Part shown: one piece after another, positions 1-7,894 of the stretch
Position numbering within the stretch: position 1 is the first letter of the stretch
Layout: each line of letters starts with the position of its first letter
DNA from: Candidatus Nitrotoga sp. CP45
GTDB taxonomy: Bacteria > Bacteroidota > Bacteroidia > Flavobacteriales > Flavobacteriaceae
Direction of reading: 5' to 3'
DNA: 7,894 nucleotides
Assembly: GCA_943329165.2 (NCBI GenBank)
Contig: CALQCV020000079.1
Location: 1 to 7,894 of the forward strand
Made by a program: the position numbers and the translations under genes
Notes under the pieces: generated by a model
Database searches by the model: none
What the model was told of the DNA's origin: nothing
What the model saw: the letters and a program-made list of their open reading frames with translations, nothing else

Positions 1-902
1 ACAAAAGTTTTCCAACCGTATTTACTTTCGGCATCTTTCAACGTTTGACGAATACCCGAATTTGCCGAAACGCCACCACCAATTGCAATCTGAGTAATTC
101 CAGTTTCGGCTACAGCCAATTTCAATTTATCCATTAGAATTTCGATAATCGTATGCTGTACAGAAGCACAAATATCGGCCTTGTTTTCTTCGATGAAGCT
201 TGGATTCTCCAATACATTTTTCTGAACAAAATAGAGTATCTGGGTTTTTAGACCAGAGAAACTAAAGTTCAAGCCCGAAATTTTTGGTTTGGTAAACGTA
301 TATTTTTTTGGATTTCCTGCTGCCGCAAATTTGTCGATTAATGGTCCGCCAGGATAAGGAAAACCTAAAATTTTGGCAGTTTTGTCAAAGGCCTCACCAA
401 CCGCATCATCTGTAGTTTCACCTATGATTTTCATATTAAAAAAGTCATTGACTTTCACAATTTGTGTATGTCCACCCGAAATGGTTAATGCCAAAAAAGG
501 AAATGTGGGTTTGTCAAATCCTTCTTCATCAATATAATGCGCAAGAATGTGAGCGTGCATATGATTCACAGCAATCAGCGGAATATTTAATGCCATTGCC
601 AAAGATTTTGCAAAAGAAGAGCCCACTAAAAGCGAACCCATCAAACCCGGCCCTTGAGTAAATGCGATAGCTGACAACTGATTTTTATTGATGTTGGCTT
701 TCTTCAAAGCCACGTCAATTACCGGAACTATATTCTGTTGATGTGCTCTCGAAGCCAGTTCAGGAACAACACCGCCATATTCTTCATGTATGCTTTGTCG
801 GGCAACAACATTCGAAAGCACTTTGTCATTTCTTAAAACTGCAGCAGCAGTATCGTCACACGAACTTTCAATTGCCAGTATAAAAACTTCTTCAGGATGC
901 AT
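1..902 (-). CDS. tsaD: TsaD, tRNA N6-adenosine threonylcarbamoyltransferase (partial, C-terminus beyond window)
   Basis: TsaD transfers the threonylcarbamoyl group from threonylcarbamoyl-AMP to A37 of tRNAs that read ANN codons, acting in the cytoplasm with TsaB and TsaE. Reading the minus strand gives 300 uninterrupted codons from ATG at 902-900 to the left edge. The start reads MHPEEVFILAIESSCDDTAA, the usual N-terminus of this ASKHA-fold family. Further family motifs follow in order: ASRAHQQN, the metal-binding HMHAH (H114, H118), SGGHT (142-146), DDAVGEAFDK (from 165), and GGGVSAN (275-281). Family members are roughly 335-345 residues, so about 40 residues are missing off the edge; there is no sign of a break. 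The frame stays open upstream of 902 but offers no ATG there, and the conserved core begins only a few residues after the chosen Met. It is divergent from the TamB-like gene. Identity is very secure. Confidence 0.96.
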   Translation of the reverse strand, partial: MHPEEVFILAIESSCDDTAAAVLRNDKVLSNVVARQSIHEEYGGVVPELASRAHQQNIVPVIDVALKKANINKNQLSAIAFTQGPGLMGSLLVGSSFAKSLAMALNIPLIAVNHMHAHILAHYIDEEGFDKPTFPFLALTISGGHTQIVKVNDFFNMKIIGETTDDAVGEAFDKTAKILGFPYPGGPLIDKFAAAGNPKKYTFTKPKISGLNFSFSGLKTQILYFVQKNVLENPSFIEENKADICASVQHTIIEILMDKLKLAVAETGITQIAIGGGVSANSGIRQTLKDAESKYGWKTF

Positions 903-922
903 AAAAGGCGCAATTTTTGGTT

Positions 923-930
923 TATATTTG
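923..930 (+). promoter_or_regulatory. Possible -7 box for the tamB-like gene
   Basis: TATATTTG on the plus strand matches TAnnTTTG exactly and would give a leader of about 65 bases before the TTG start at 1003. No clear TTG lies 17-23 bases upstream, so it is only half a promoter by consensus. If used, its transcript would overlap the start of the tsaD transcript by some tens of bases, because the two candidate promoters face each other. Confidence 0.2.
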
Positions 931-967
931 ACAGTCGATCTGAGAAAATCAAATGTAAATTTTTTTA

Positions 968-994
968 CAAAGGTAATTTTCTTTCCCAAGTCAA
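968..994 (-). promoter_or_regulatory. Candidate promoter for tsaD
   Basis: On the minus strand, TACCTTTG (975-968) matches the Bacteroidota -7 consensus TAnnTTTG exactly. TTG (994-992) lies 16 bases upstream, just short of the usual 17-23 spacing. Transcription would start near 961, leaving a leader of roughly 60 bases before ATG 902. A second exact TAnnTTTG match (TACATTTG, 957-950) has no TTG at a suitable distance. This is a consensus match by eye only. Confidence 0.4.
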
Positions 995-1002
995 AAGAAT
1001 AA

Positions 1003-4000
1003 TTGGAAAAAATTAAAACAAATAACGGTTTTAAAAAAATTCGAAAGATATTTTTCCGCATTATTATTGCGTTGGTTTTACTATTGTTACTTATCAGCAT
1101 TTCGCTTTCATTGCCTTTTGTTCAAACCAAAATTGCTCATTATGCAACAGACGAACTCAACAAAGATTACGGTACAAACATCAATATTGACCAAGTTGCC
1201 ATCACTTTTTTTGGAGGAGTAAAACTAAAAAGTGTTCTTATTTTAGATCATCATAAGGATACGTTGATTTACGCTAGCCGAATTAAAACAAGCATTTTAG
1301 ATTTCAAAAAATTAGTTGACGGAAAACTTATTTTTGGAGACCTAAGGTTGGATGATTTTTACCTTCAAATAAAGACTTACAAAAAGGAAAAAGAAACGAA
1401 TTTGGATTTATTCATTGCTGCTTTTGATGATGGAAAAAAAAGTAGTGGAAAGTTCCTGATGAGGACAAATAATATTTACTTGGCCAAAAGCCGTTTTGCA
1501 ATGCTGGACGAAAACAGGCCAAATCCAAAAGACGTTGATTTTACCAAACTTAATGCTCATTTAAAGGATTTTAGAATCACTGGTCCCGATGTTATGACCA
1601 TAATAAATTCTATGACATTCCATGATCATCGCGGCGTTCAGGTTGATAATTTAACAGGTGATTTTGTTTACACTAAGAAAAGTATTGTTGTAAATCATTT
1701 AGAAGTAACTACCAAGGAATCCTTTTTAGTGGGACGCGTTGTTTTAAGTTATAACAGAGATTATAATGATTTTAGCGACTTTAATAACAAAGTAAAATTT
1801 GATGTAAAATTGGATAGCGCTACCTTGGCAACAAACGATATCCGTCATTTTTATAAAGAATTGGATAAAAATCAGAAGTTCTCCCTGAAGTCAAAGATCA
1901 AAGGGACACTTAATGATTTTTATATTACCAATATGGATTTAAAGGATTATAAGTTTTCTACCATCAAGGGCGATGTCAATTTCAAAAATCTCTTTCCACG
2001 TGCTCCAGGTAAGTTTTATATGAAAGGAGATTTCAAGAGAATAACATCTAATTATACTGATTTGACAAAGCTGTTACCGAATATTCTGGGAAAAAAATTA
2101 CCTACTTCTATACAAAAGCTTGGTCAATTTAACTTTGTAGGGGAAATGGAAGTTACGCAGCAATATATCAACGCCGATTTTGTTATGAATACCGCATTGG
2201 GTATAATTGAATCCGATTTGCATATGTCTGACATCAATAACATTGACAATGCAAAATACAATGGAACTATCATTTTAGACAACTTTGATGTCGGTGACTT
2301 AATCAATGATAAAACCATCGGAAAAGTAAGTATGAATCTCGATGTTTATGGTAAAGGATTTACTCAAAAATATATAAACACTTCTTTTGCCGGTGATGTT
2401 TTTCAGTTAAAATATAACGGTTATAATTATACTAAAATTATTGTTGATGGTAGTTTTAAACAGCCAATATTTAAAGGAAAGTTTTATGTAAATGATCCAA
2501 ATTTGTTTATGGATTTCAACGGAATTCTAGACTTATCCAAAAAAGATAATACCTATGATTTCCAAACTAAAATTGATTATGCCAACTTAGCAAAACTCAA
2601 TTTCATCAAAGATTCCATCTCCGTTTTTAAGGGCGATATTGTGGTAAAAGCATCAGGCAATTCTATTGATAATTTGCAAGGTAATCTTGCTCTTACCAAT
2701 GCGTCTTATCAAAACAAAAAAGACACCTATTTTATTAATTATTTGGGTGTTAATTCAAGTTTTGATTCCAGCGGTGAAAGAGCGATTACAATCAATTCTC
2801 CCGATGCTGTTGAAGGTTCAGTAGTTGGTAAATACAAGTTCAATCAATTGCAGAAAATGACCGAAAATTCTTTGGGAAGCTTTTACTCCAATTACAAGCC
2901 CAATAAAGTGTTACCCAATCAATATTTGAAATTTGATTTTGATATAAACAGTAAGCTAATAGAAATCTTTAATCCTGATATTTCTTTGGCAAAAAACACT
3001 AAATTAAAAGGAAATATCAGTTCCGAAAGCAAGAATTTTAAACTCGATTTCAGTTCGCCAAAAGTGGTTGCTTATGAAAATACTTTTGATAATATTTTAG
3101 TTCAAGTAGATAACAGAAACCCTTTGTATAATGCCTATGTTCAGTTAGATTCCATAAAAACAAAACAGTACAAGATTCGGGATTTTAGCATGATTAATAC
3201 ATTTTCAAATGATACGTTACATTTCAGAACCGAATTTAAAGGTGGTAAAAGTGGTAATGATTTTTACAATTTGAATTTTTATCACACCATAAATAATGAC
3301 AATAAAAATGTAGTTGGTTTTAATAAATCAGAGTTGCAATTCAAAGATTATTTATGGTTTTTAAATGAAAAAGATAACCCAGAAAGCAACAAGATTATAT
3401 TTGACAAAAAGGGTAGTAATTTCTCTTTCGATAATATAACTGCTTCACACGGAAACCAAACTATCAATTTTATTGGTACATGGAACGGCAAGCAGAATAA
3501 GGATTTACAGCTCACGTTTGATAATGTAAATTTGAATAAAGTCACTCCCGATGTCGAGAAGTTTAAGTTTGATGGAAACCTAAATGGGAAAATTAATTTC
3601 AAGCAAAACAACAACATTTTTCAGCCTACATCAACCTTGAGAATTGATAGTTTAAAAGTCAATGATATAGCACTTGGGAAGATGAATTTGGATATTAAGG
3701 GAGACGAAACATTGCGTAAATTTTATTTGAATTCCAATTTAGAAAATGAAAATTTAGAAGCTTTTAGTGCCACTGGTAACATTCAAATTGTAGATAACAA
3801 AACCTTATTGGATATTGATCTAAACTTTGATAAATTCAACCTTGGCGTTTTAGGGAAAATAGGTGGAAATGTCATTACAAACATTAGAGGATTTGCTTCG
3901 GGAAATGCCAGAATTGATGGCGATTTCAACAATTTAGAGTATAACGGAAGACTTTTTGTTAATGAGGTCGGATTAACAATTCCCTATCTAAATACCGACT

Positions 4001-5520
4001 ATGTGTTTGATAAGAATTCCGTAGTTGATGTTACCGAAAACAAATTTATAATCAGAGAGACCAATATTACCGATACTAAATTTAATACTAAAGGAAGTAT
4101 AAATGGGTTTATTAAACACAAACAATTTGGTGATTGGCAGTTGGATTTGTCGATTTACACCAAACGACTTTTGGCCTTAAACACGGTTGATCAAGAAGAT
4201 GCGGCTTATTATGGAAATGCTTTTATGAATGGTACGGCCACTATAAAAGGACCAACTGGAAATTTGATGATAAAAGTGGATGCGGAATCAGCTAAAGGAA
4301 CCGATATTAAAATTCCAATAAACGATGCGGAAGCCGCTGACGACAGCAAATTCATCCGTTTTAAAACCCCAGAGGAAAAAAAGAAAAAGAAAGGCGATAA
4401 AGTAATTCAAAATAATTACAACGGACTTGAGTTAGAATTTAATTTTGATATTACCGAGATTGCCAATATTGAAGTAATTCTAAATAGAGAATCGGGCCAT
4501 GGTATGAAAGGAAAAGGAAACGGAACGCTTCTCTTCAGAATTAACACCTTGGGTAAATTTGAAATGTTTGGAGATTTTTCAGTAGTTTCTGGTTCCTATA
4601 CTTTTAGATACGGTGGATTAATAGACAAAAAATTTGATGTTAGAAAAGGAGGGTCAATCATTTGGGCAGGAGATCCAATGGCTGCTGTTTTAAACCTTGA
4701 AGCAGTCTATAAAACCACAGCAAATCCTGCAGTTTTAATTGATAATCCATCCTTTAATAAAAAAGTTGATGTTGAAGTTATTATCGGTGTCAAAGGGAAT
4801 TTAACCAATCCAGAGCCTGATTTTAATATTAATTTTCCAAACGTTGTAAGCTCGTTAAAATCTGAAATCCAATATAAATTAGACGATAAAGATATAAGAC
4901 AAACGCAAGCACTTTATTTACTTTCTACAGGGAGTTTCTTGAGTCAGGATGGTGTAAGTCAAAATCAATTGTCCAATAATTTATTTGAAAAAGCTAGTAG
5001 TCTTTTTAGTGATATATTTTCGGGAGATAATGATAAAATTTCCATAGCACCTGAATACATTGTGGCCGATAGAACTCCGGGACAACAAACGGATGGACGA
5101 TTTGGTGTTACCGTTTCTTCTAAAATAAATGACAGAATTACCGTAAACGGAAAAGTAGGAGTGCCTGTTGGCGGAATTACCGAAACTGCCATTGTTGGTA
5201 ACCTTGAAGTCCAATATCGCGTGAATAGAGATGGTACGCTTAATCTAAGAGTATTCAATAAAGAAAACGACATTACCTATATTGGTCAGGGAATTGGCTA
5301 TACGCAAGGAATAGGAATGTCTTATGAAGTCGACTTTGATACCTTTAAAGAATTAGTTAACAAAATATTCAAAAAAGATGTAATTCAAACAATTCCCCCC
5401 AATGTCAAAATTAAGAGGGATGATTCGATGGTTCCTGATGACATGGAAAAACCAGTAGAAAAAGACAAGAAAAAAGACAATCCAAAATCAAATCAAGAAG
5501 CAATTCCGATCGAGGAATAG
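1003..5520 (+). CDS. tamB: TamB-like translocation and assembly module protein (DUF490 family)
   Basis: This large AsmA/TamB-superfamily protein is anchored in the inner membrane and predicted to span the periplasm. TamB proteins partner with an Omp85 protein (TamA, or TamL in Bacteroidota) and are implicated in outer-membrane protein assembly and lipid transport. Basic residues 11-19 precede a hydrophobic segment at about 16-37 (IIIALVLLLLLISISLSL), a signal anchor. Residues 38-125 have the AsmA/TamB pattern (PFVQTKIAHYA, then DHHKDTLIYA). A long repetitive beta-strand-rich middle follows. The C-terminal TamB domain includes SGSYTFRYGG, GSIIWAGDP (1217-1225), QALYLLSTGSFL (1302-1313) and FGVTVSSKINDRITVNGKVG (from 1367). 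A charged tail covers roughly the last 50 residues. At 1505 residues it is longer than E. coli TamB (about 1260), as I recall is common in Bacteroidota. The start is TTG, directly after an in-frame TAA at 1000-1002; the first in-frame ATG is residue 153, beyond the membrane anchor, so an early non-ATG start is needed. No tamA/tamL gene is in the window. A Lys-rich patch (1126-1130) contains a slippery heptamer. Confidence 0.9.
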   Translation: MEKIKTNNGFKKIRKIFFRIIIALVLLLLLISISLSLPFVQTKIAHYATDELNKDYGTNINIDQVAITFFGGVKLKSVLILDHHKDTLIYASRIKTSILDFKKLVDGKLIFGDLRLDDFYLQIKTYKKEKETNLDLFIAAFDDGKKSSGKFLMRTNNIYLAKSRFAMLDENRPNPKDVDFTKLNAHLKDFRITGPDVMTIINSMTFHDHRGVQVDNLTGDFVYTKKSIVVNHLEVTTKESFLVGRVVLSYNRDYNDFSDFNNKVKFDVKLDSATLATNDIRHFYKELDKNQKFSLKSKIKGTLNDFYITNMDLKDYKFSTIKGDVNFKNLFPRAPGKFYMKGDFKRITSNYTDLTKLLPNILGKKLPTSIQKLGQFNFVGEMEVTQQYINADFVMNTALGIIESDLHMSDINNIDNAKYNGTIILDNFDVGDLINDKTIGKVSMNLDVYGKGFTQKYINTSFAGDVFQLKYNGYNYTKIIVDGSFKQPIFKGKFYVNDPNLFMDFNGILDLSKKDNTYDFQTKIDYANLAKLNFIKDSISVFKGDIVVKASGNSIDNLQGNLALTNASYQNKKDTYFINYLGVNSSFDSSGERAITINSPDAVEGSVVGKYKFNQLQKMTENSLGSFYSNYKPNKVLPNQYLKFDFDINSKLIEIFNPDISLAKNTKLKGNISSESKNFKLDFSSPKVVAYENTFDNILVQVDNRNPLYNAYVQLDSIKTKQYKIRDFSMINTFSNDTLHFRTEFKGGKSGNDFYNLNFYHTINNDNKNVVGFNKSELQFKDYLWFLNEKDNPESNKIIFDKKGSNFSFDNITASHGNQTINFIGTWNGKQNKDLQLTFDNVNLNKVTPDVEKFKFDGNLNGKINFKQNNNIFQPTSTLRIDSLKVNDIALGKMNLDIKGDETLRKFYLNSNLENENLEAFSATGNIQIVDNKTLLDIDLNFDKFNLGVLGKIGGNVITNIRGFASGNARIDGDFNNLEYNGRLFVNEVGLTIPYLNTDYVFDKNSVVDVTENKFIIRETNITDTKFNTKGSINGFIKHKQFGDWQLDLSIYTKRLLALNTVDQEDAAYYGNAFMNGTATIKGPTGNLMIKVDAESAKGTDIKIPINDAEAADDSKFIRFKTPEEKKKKKGDKVIQNNYNGLELEFNFDITEIANIEVILNRESGHGMKGKGNGTLLFRINTLGKFEMFGDFSVVSGSYTFRYGGLIDKKFDVRKGGSIIWAGDPMAAVLNLEAVYKTTANPAVLIDNPSFNKKVDVEVIIGVKGNLTNPEPDFNINFPNVVSSLKSEIQYKLDDKDIRQTQALYLLSTGSFLSQDGVSQNQLSNNLFEKASSLFSDIFSGDNDKISIAPEYIVADRTPGQQTDGRFGVTVSSKINDRITVNGKVGVPVGGITETAIVGNLEVQYRVNRDGTLNLRVFNKENDITYIGQGIGYTQGIGMSYEVDFDTFKELVNKIFKKDVIQTIPPNVKIKRDDSMVPDDMEKPVEKDKKKDNPKSNQEAIPIEE

Positions 5521-5662
5521 CATCGCAATCAAACTAAAATTATAATAACCTAAAAGAACTTATCAACGAAAACGTTTGAATTTCCACATTTTATGAATAA
5601 TATAAAAATATGGGTTAAACAATGGTTCTTCTTTGTTAATTTTACATTTTAATACTAATAAA
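5521..5662 (+). promoter_or_regulatory. tamB-pfkA intergenic region, pfkA leader and possible promoter
   Basis: This 142-base A+T-rich gap probably carries the pfkA promoter, but no box is convincing. TACATTTT (5643-5650) matches TAnnTTTG at all but the last base, yet lacks a TTG at proper distance and would leave almost no leader. TTTG (5575-5578) lies 19 bases upstream of TAATATAA (5598-5605), good spacing but a poor -7 match. No strong terminator follows tamB: TCAACG and CGTTTGA near 5563-5579 pair only with a bulge and have no T-run after them. pfkA is preceded by A-rich sequence rather than a Shine-Dalgarno motif, as is usual in Bacteroidota. Confidence 0.25.
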
Positions 5663-6649
5663 ATGACCAAAACCATAAAAAAAATAGGCGTACTAACTTC
5701 AGGAGGCGATTCCCCAGGAATGAACGCTGCCATCCGTTCAGTAGTTAGAACCTGTGCCTATCATAACATAGAGTGTATTGGTATTTATCGAGGTTATCAA
5801 GGAATGATTGAGGGCGATTTTAAAGAGATGGGACCAAGAAGTGTTAACAACATAGTGAACAAAGGGGGAACCATACTAAAATCAGCACGTTCAAAAGAAT
5901 TCATCACCAAAGAAGGACGTCAAAAAGCACATCAAAACTTATTAAACGCAGGCGTCGAGGCTCTAGTTGTTATTGGTGGTGATGGAAGTTTTACGGGTGC
6001 TGAAGTTTTCAATAAAGAATTTGGCTATCCTGTTATGGGAATTCCAGGTACAATTGATAATGATATATTTGGTACAAGTCACACTTTAGGGTTTGATACT
6101 GCTTTAAATACCGTAGTAGAATGTATAGATAAAATTCGAGATACGGCCAGTTCACATAACCGACTTTTTCTTGTCGAAGTTATGGGAAGAGATGCAGGTC
6201 ATATTGCTTTGAATGCCGGAATTGGTGCTGGAGCTGAAGAAATTTTAATTCCAGAACAAGATTTAGGTTTGGAGCGTCTATTAGAATCCTTGCGTAAAAG
6301 TAAAGCCTCCGGAAAATCATCAAGTATTGTAGTAATTGCCGAAGGTGATAAAATAGGGAAAAGCGTATTCGAACTTAAAGACTATATCGAAGAACACCTA
6401 CCTGAATATGATATCCGAGTTTCGGTTTTGGGTCATATGCAACGTGGCGGTGCACCATCTTGTTTCGACAGGGTTTTAGCCTCTCGTCTTGGCGTTAAAG
6501 CGGTAGAATCATTATTAGAAGGTAAATCAAATTTCATGGTAGGTATTCTAAGTGATAAAGTAGCCCTAACACCACTGGAACAGGCTATAAAAGGAAATTC
6601 AGAAATAGATAAGGAATTATTAAGAGTGTCAGAAATCATGTCAACATAA
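5663..6649 (+). CDS. pfkA: ATP-dependent 6-phosphofructokinase
   Basis: PfkA phosphorylates fructose 6-phosphate to fructose 1,6-bisphosphate, the committed step of glycolysis, as a cytoplasmic tetramer. The 328-residue protein has the family motifs in order: GVLTSGGDSPGMNAAIR (9-25), GGTILKSARS (68-77), GGDGS (105-109), PGTIDND (128-134) with catalytic D132, SSHNR (R167), MGR (174-176), and R252 with HMQRGG (258-263). Gly108 in GGDGS marks ATP rather than pyrophosphate as phosphoryl donor in this family. Length is close to the 319-320 residues of well-studied bacterial enzymes. I chose ATG 5663 because MTKTIKKIGVLTSGG matches the family N-terminus; an in-frame TTG at 5633 would add ten unconserved residues. 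The loop at 216-220 (SGKSS) lacks basic residues that form the allosteric effector site in the E. coli and Geobacillus enzymes, so regulation may differ. gapA follows 84 bases downstream on the same strand. Confidence 0.96.
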   Translation: MTKTIKKIGVLTSGGDSPGMNAAIRSVVRTCAYHNIECIGIYRGYQGMIEGDFKEMGPRSVNNIVNKGGTILKSARSKEFITKEGRQKAHQNLLNAGVEALVVIGGDGSFTGAEVFNKEFGYPVMGIPGTIDNDIFGTSHTLGFDTALNTVVECIDKIRDTASSHNRLFLVEVMGRDAGHIALNAGIGAGAEEILIPEQDLGLERLLESLRKSKASGKSSSIVVIAEGDKIGKSVFELKDYIEEHLPEYDIRVSVLGHMQRGGAPSCFDRVLASRLGVKAVESLLEGKSNFMVGILSDKVALTPLEQAIKGNSEIDKELLRVSEIMST

Positions 6650-6657
6650 AAAAGGGG

Positions 6658-7744
<1,087 letters not shown>

Positions 7745-7759
7745 AAGCACATAGAAAAT

Positions 7760-7803
7760 AGAGTATCGAATATCGACAAAAAAATATCTTTACTCTGTTT
7801 TTT
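7760..7803 (+). terminator. Weak terminator-like hairpin after gapA
   Basis: AGAGTA (7760-7765) pairs with TACTCT (7791-7796) across a 25-base A+T-rich loop, followed by G and six T residues (7798-7803). Position after the gapA stop and the T-run suit an intrinsic terminator, but a six-pair stem with a long loop is weak. Confidence 0.35.
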
Positions 7804-7837
7804 ATAACTAATCAAAACAGTGACAGAAAGGGCTAAG

Positions 7838-7879
7838 TCTATTTTCTTTATTCTATTCTCAATTTTCTATACTCTTAAA
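7838..7879. repeat. 14-base periodic T/C-rich repeat with an inverted copy near gapA stop
   Basis: TCTAT recurs at 7838, 7852 and 7866, exactly 14 bases apart, with related sequence between. The left side of the same gap carries the complement: AGAAAATAGA (7753-7762) is the exact reverse complement of TCTATTTTCT (7838-7847), and ATAGAAAAT (7751-7759) is that of ATTTTCTAT (7862-7870). The gap is therefore framed by diverged inverted arms. The low-complexity composition makes some of this expected by chance. Confidence 0.45.
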
Positions 7880-7884
7880 AAAAT

Positions 7885-7894
7885 ATGAAATTAC
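7885..7894 (+). CDS. Possible start of a further gene (three codons visible)
   Basis: ATGAAATTA after an A-rich run at 7877-7883 has the look of a Bacteroidota start (Met-Lys-Leu), 140 bases after the gapA stop. Only ten bases are in the window, so neither the reality nor the function of the gene can be judged. Confidence 0.2.

Noticed and set aside
464..661. Plus-strand open frame of 65 codons
   Set aside because: It lies entirely within tsaD on the opposite strand, whose motifs are unmistakable; the translation resembles no family I know.
790..1002. Plus-strand open frame of 70 codons ending just before the tamB-like start
   Set aside because: Most of it overlaps the conserved start of tsaD in antisense. 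It is the upstream extension of the tamB frame, closed by TAA at 1000-1002; I saw no sign that it is an N-terminal part of TamB cut off by a nonsense change, because the anchor segment follows the stop.
4965..5273. Minus-strand open frames within the tamB-like gene (also 2124-2318, 3348-3617, 4981-5214)
   Set aside because: They are antisense shadows of a gene with intact domain structure, without recognisable products.
5633..5662. Ten-residue N-terminal extension of PfkA from TTG
   Set aside because: The family N-terminus matches the ATG at 5663, and the extension overlaps likely promoter or leader sequence.
6433..6639. Minus-strand open frames in pfkA and gapA (6433-6639, 7270-7488)
   Set aside because: Antisense to conserved enzyme-coding sequence with no recognisable motifs.

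Overview
The window looks like ordinary chromosomal core from a Flavobacterium-like member of the Bacteroidota. The evidence is high A+T content, starts preceded by A-rich sequence rather than Shine-Dalgarno motifs, promoter-like boxes of the TAnnTTTG type, and proteins that read as Flavobacteriaceae versions of their families. The assignment to the family is inference from reading; the four gene identities are firm.

Layout. (1) Positions 1-902, minus strand: the first 300 codons of tsaD (tRNA N6-threonylcarbamoyladenosine synthesis), whose C-terminal end lies beyond the left edge. (2) Positions 903-1002: a 100-base divergent gap with a good candidate tsaD promoter and a weaker candidate for the opposite direction. 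(3) Positions 1003-5520, plus strand: a 1505-residue TamB-like inner-membrane-anchored protein for envelope assembly, apparently starting at TTG. (4) Positions 5521-5662: an A+T-rich gap holding the pfkA leader. (5) Positions 5663-6649: pfkA, ATP-dependent 6-phosphofructokinase. (6) Positions 6650-6733: an 84-base gap almost filled by a hairpin built from an 8-base unit that is also repeated in tandem. (7) Positions 6734-7744: gapA, type I glyceraldehyde-3-phosphate dehydrogenase. (8) Positions 7745-7894: an A+T-rich tail with a weak terminator-like hairpin, a 14-base periodic T/C-rich repeat, and possibly the first codons of another gene at the very end.

How the genes relate. pfkA and gapA are two glycolytic steps in the same orientation and are probably cotranscribed or at least coordinately placed. 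tsaD (translation fidelity) and tamB (outer-membrane protein and lipid traffic) share only a divergent intergenic region; no functional link is evident.

I did not find a new defence, mobile or signalling system. The observations most worth a second look are the octamer hairpin between pfkA and gapA, the non-ATG start of tamB, an A-AAA-AAG slippery heptamer inside tamB followed five codons later by a stop in the -1 frame, a changed effector-site loop in PfkA, and the 14-base periodic element after gapA.
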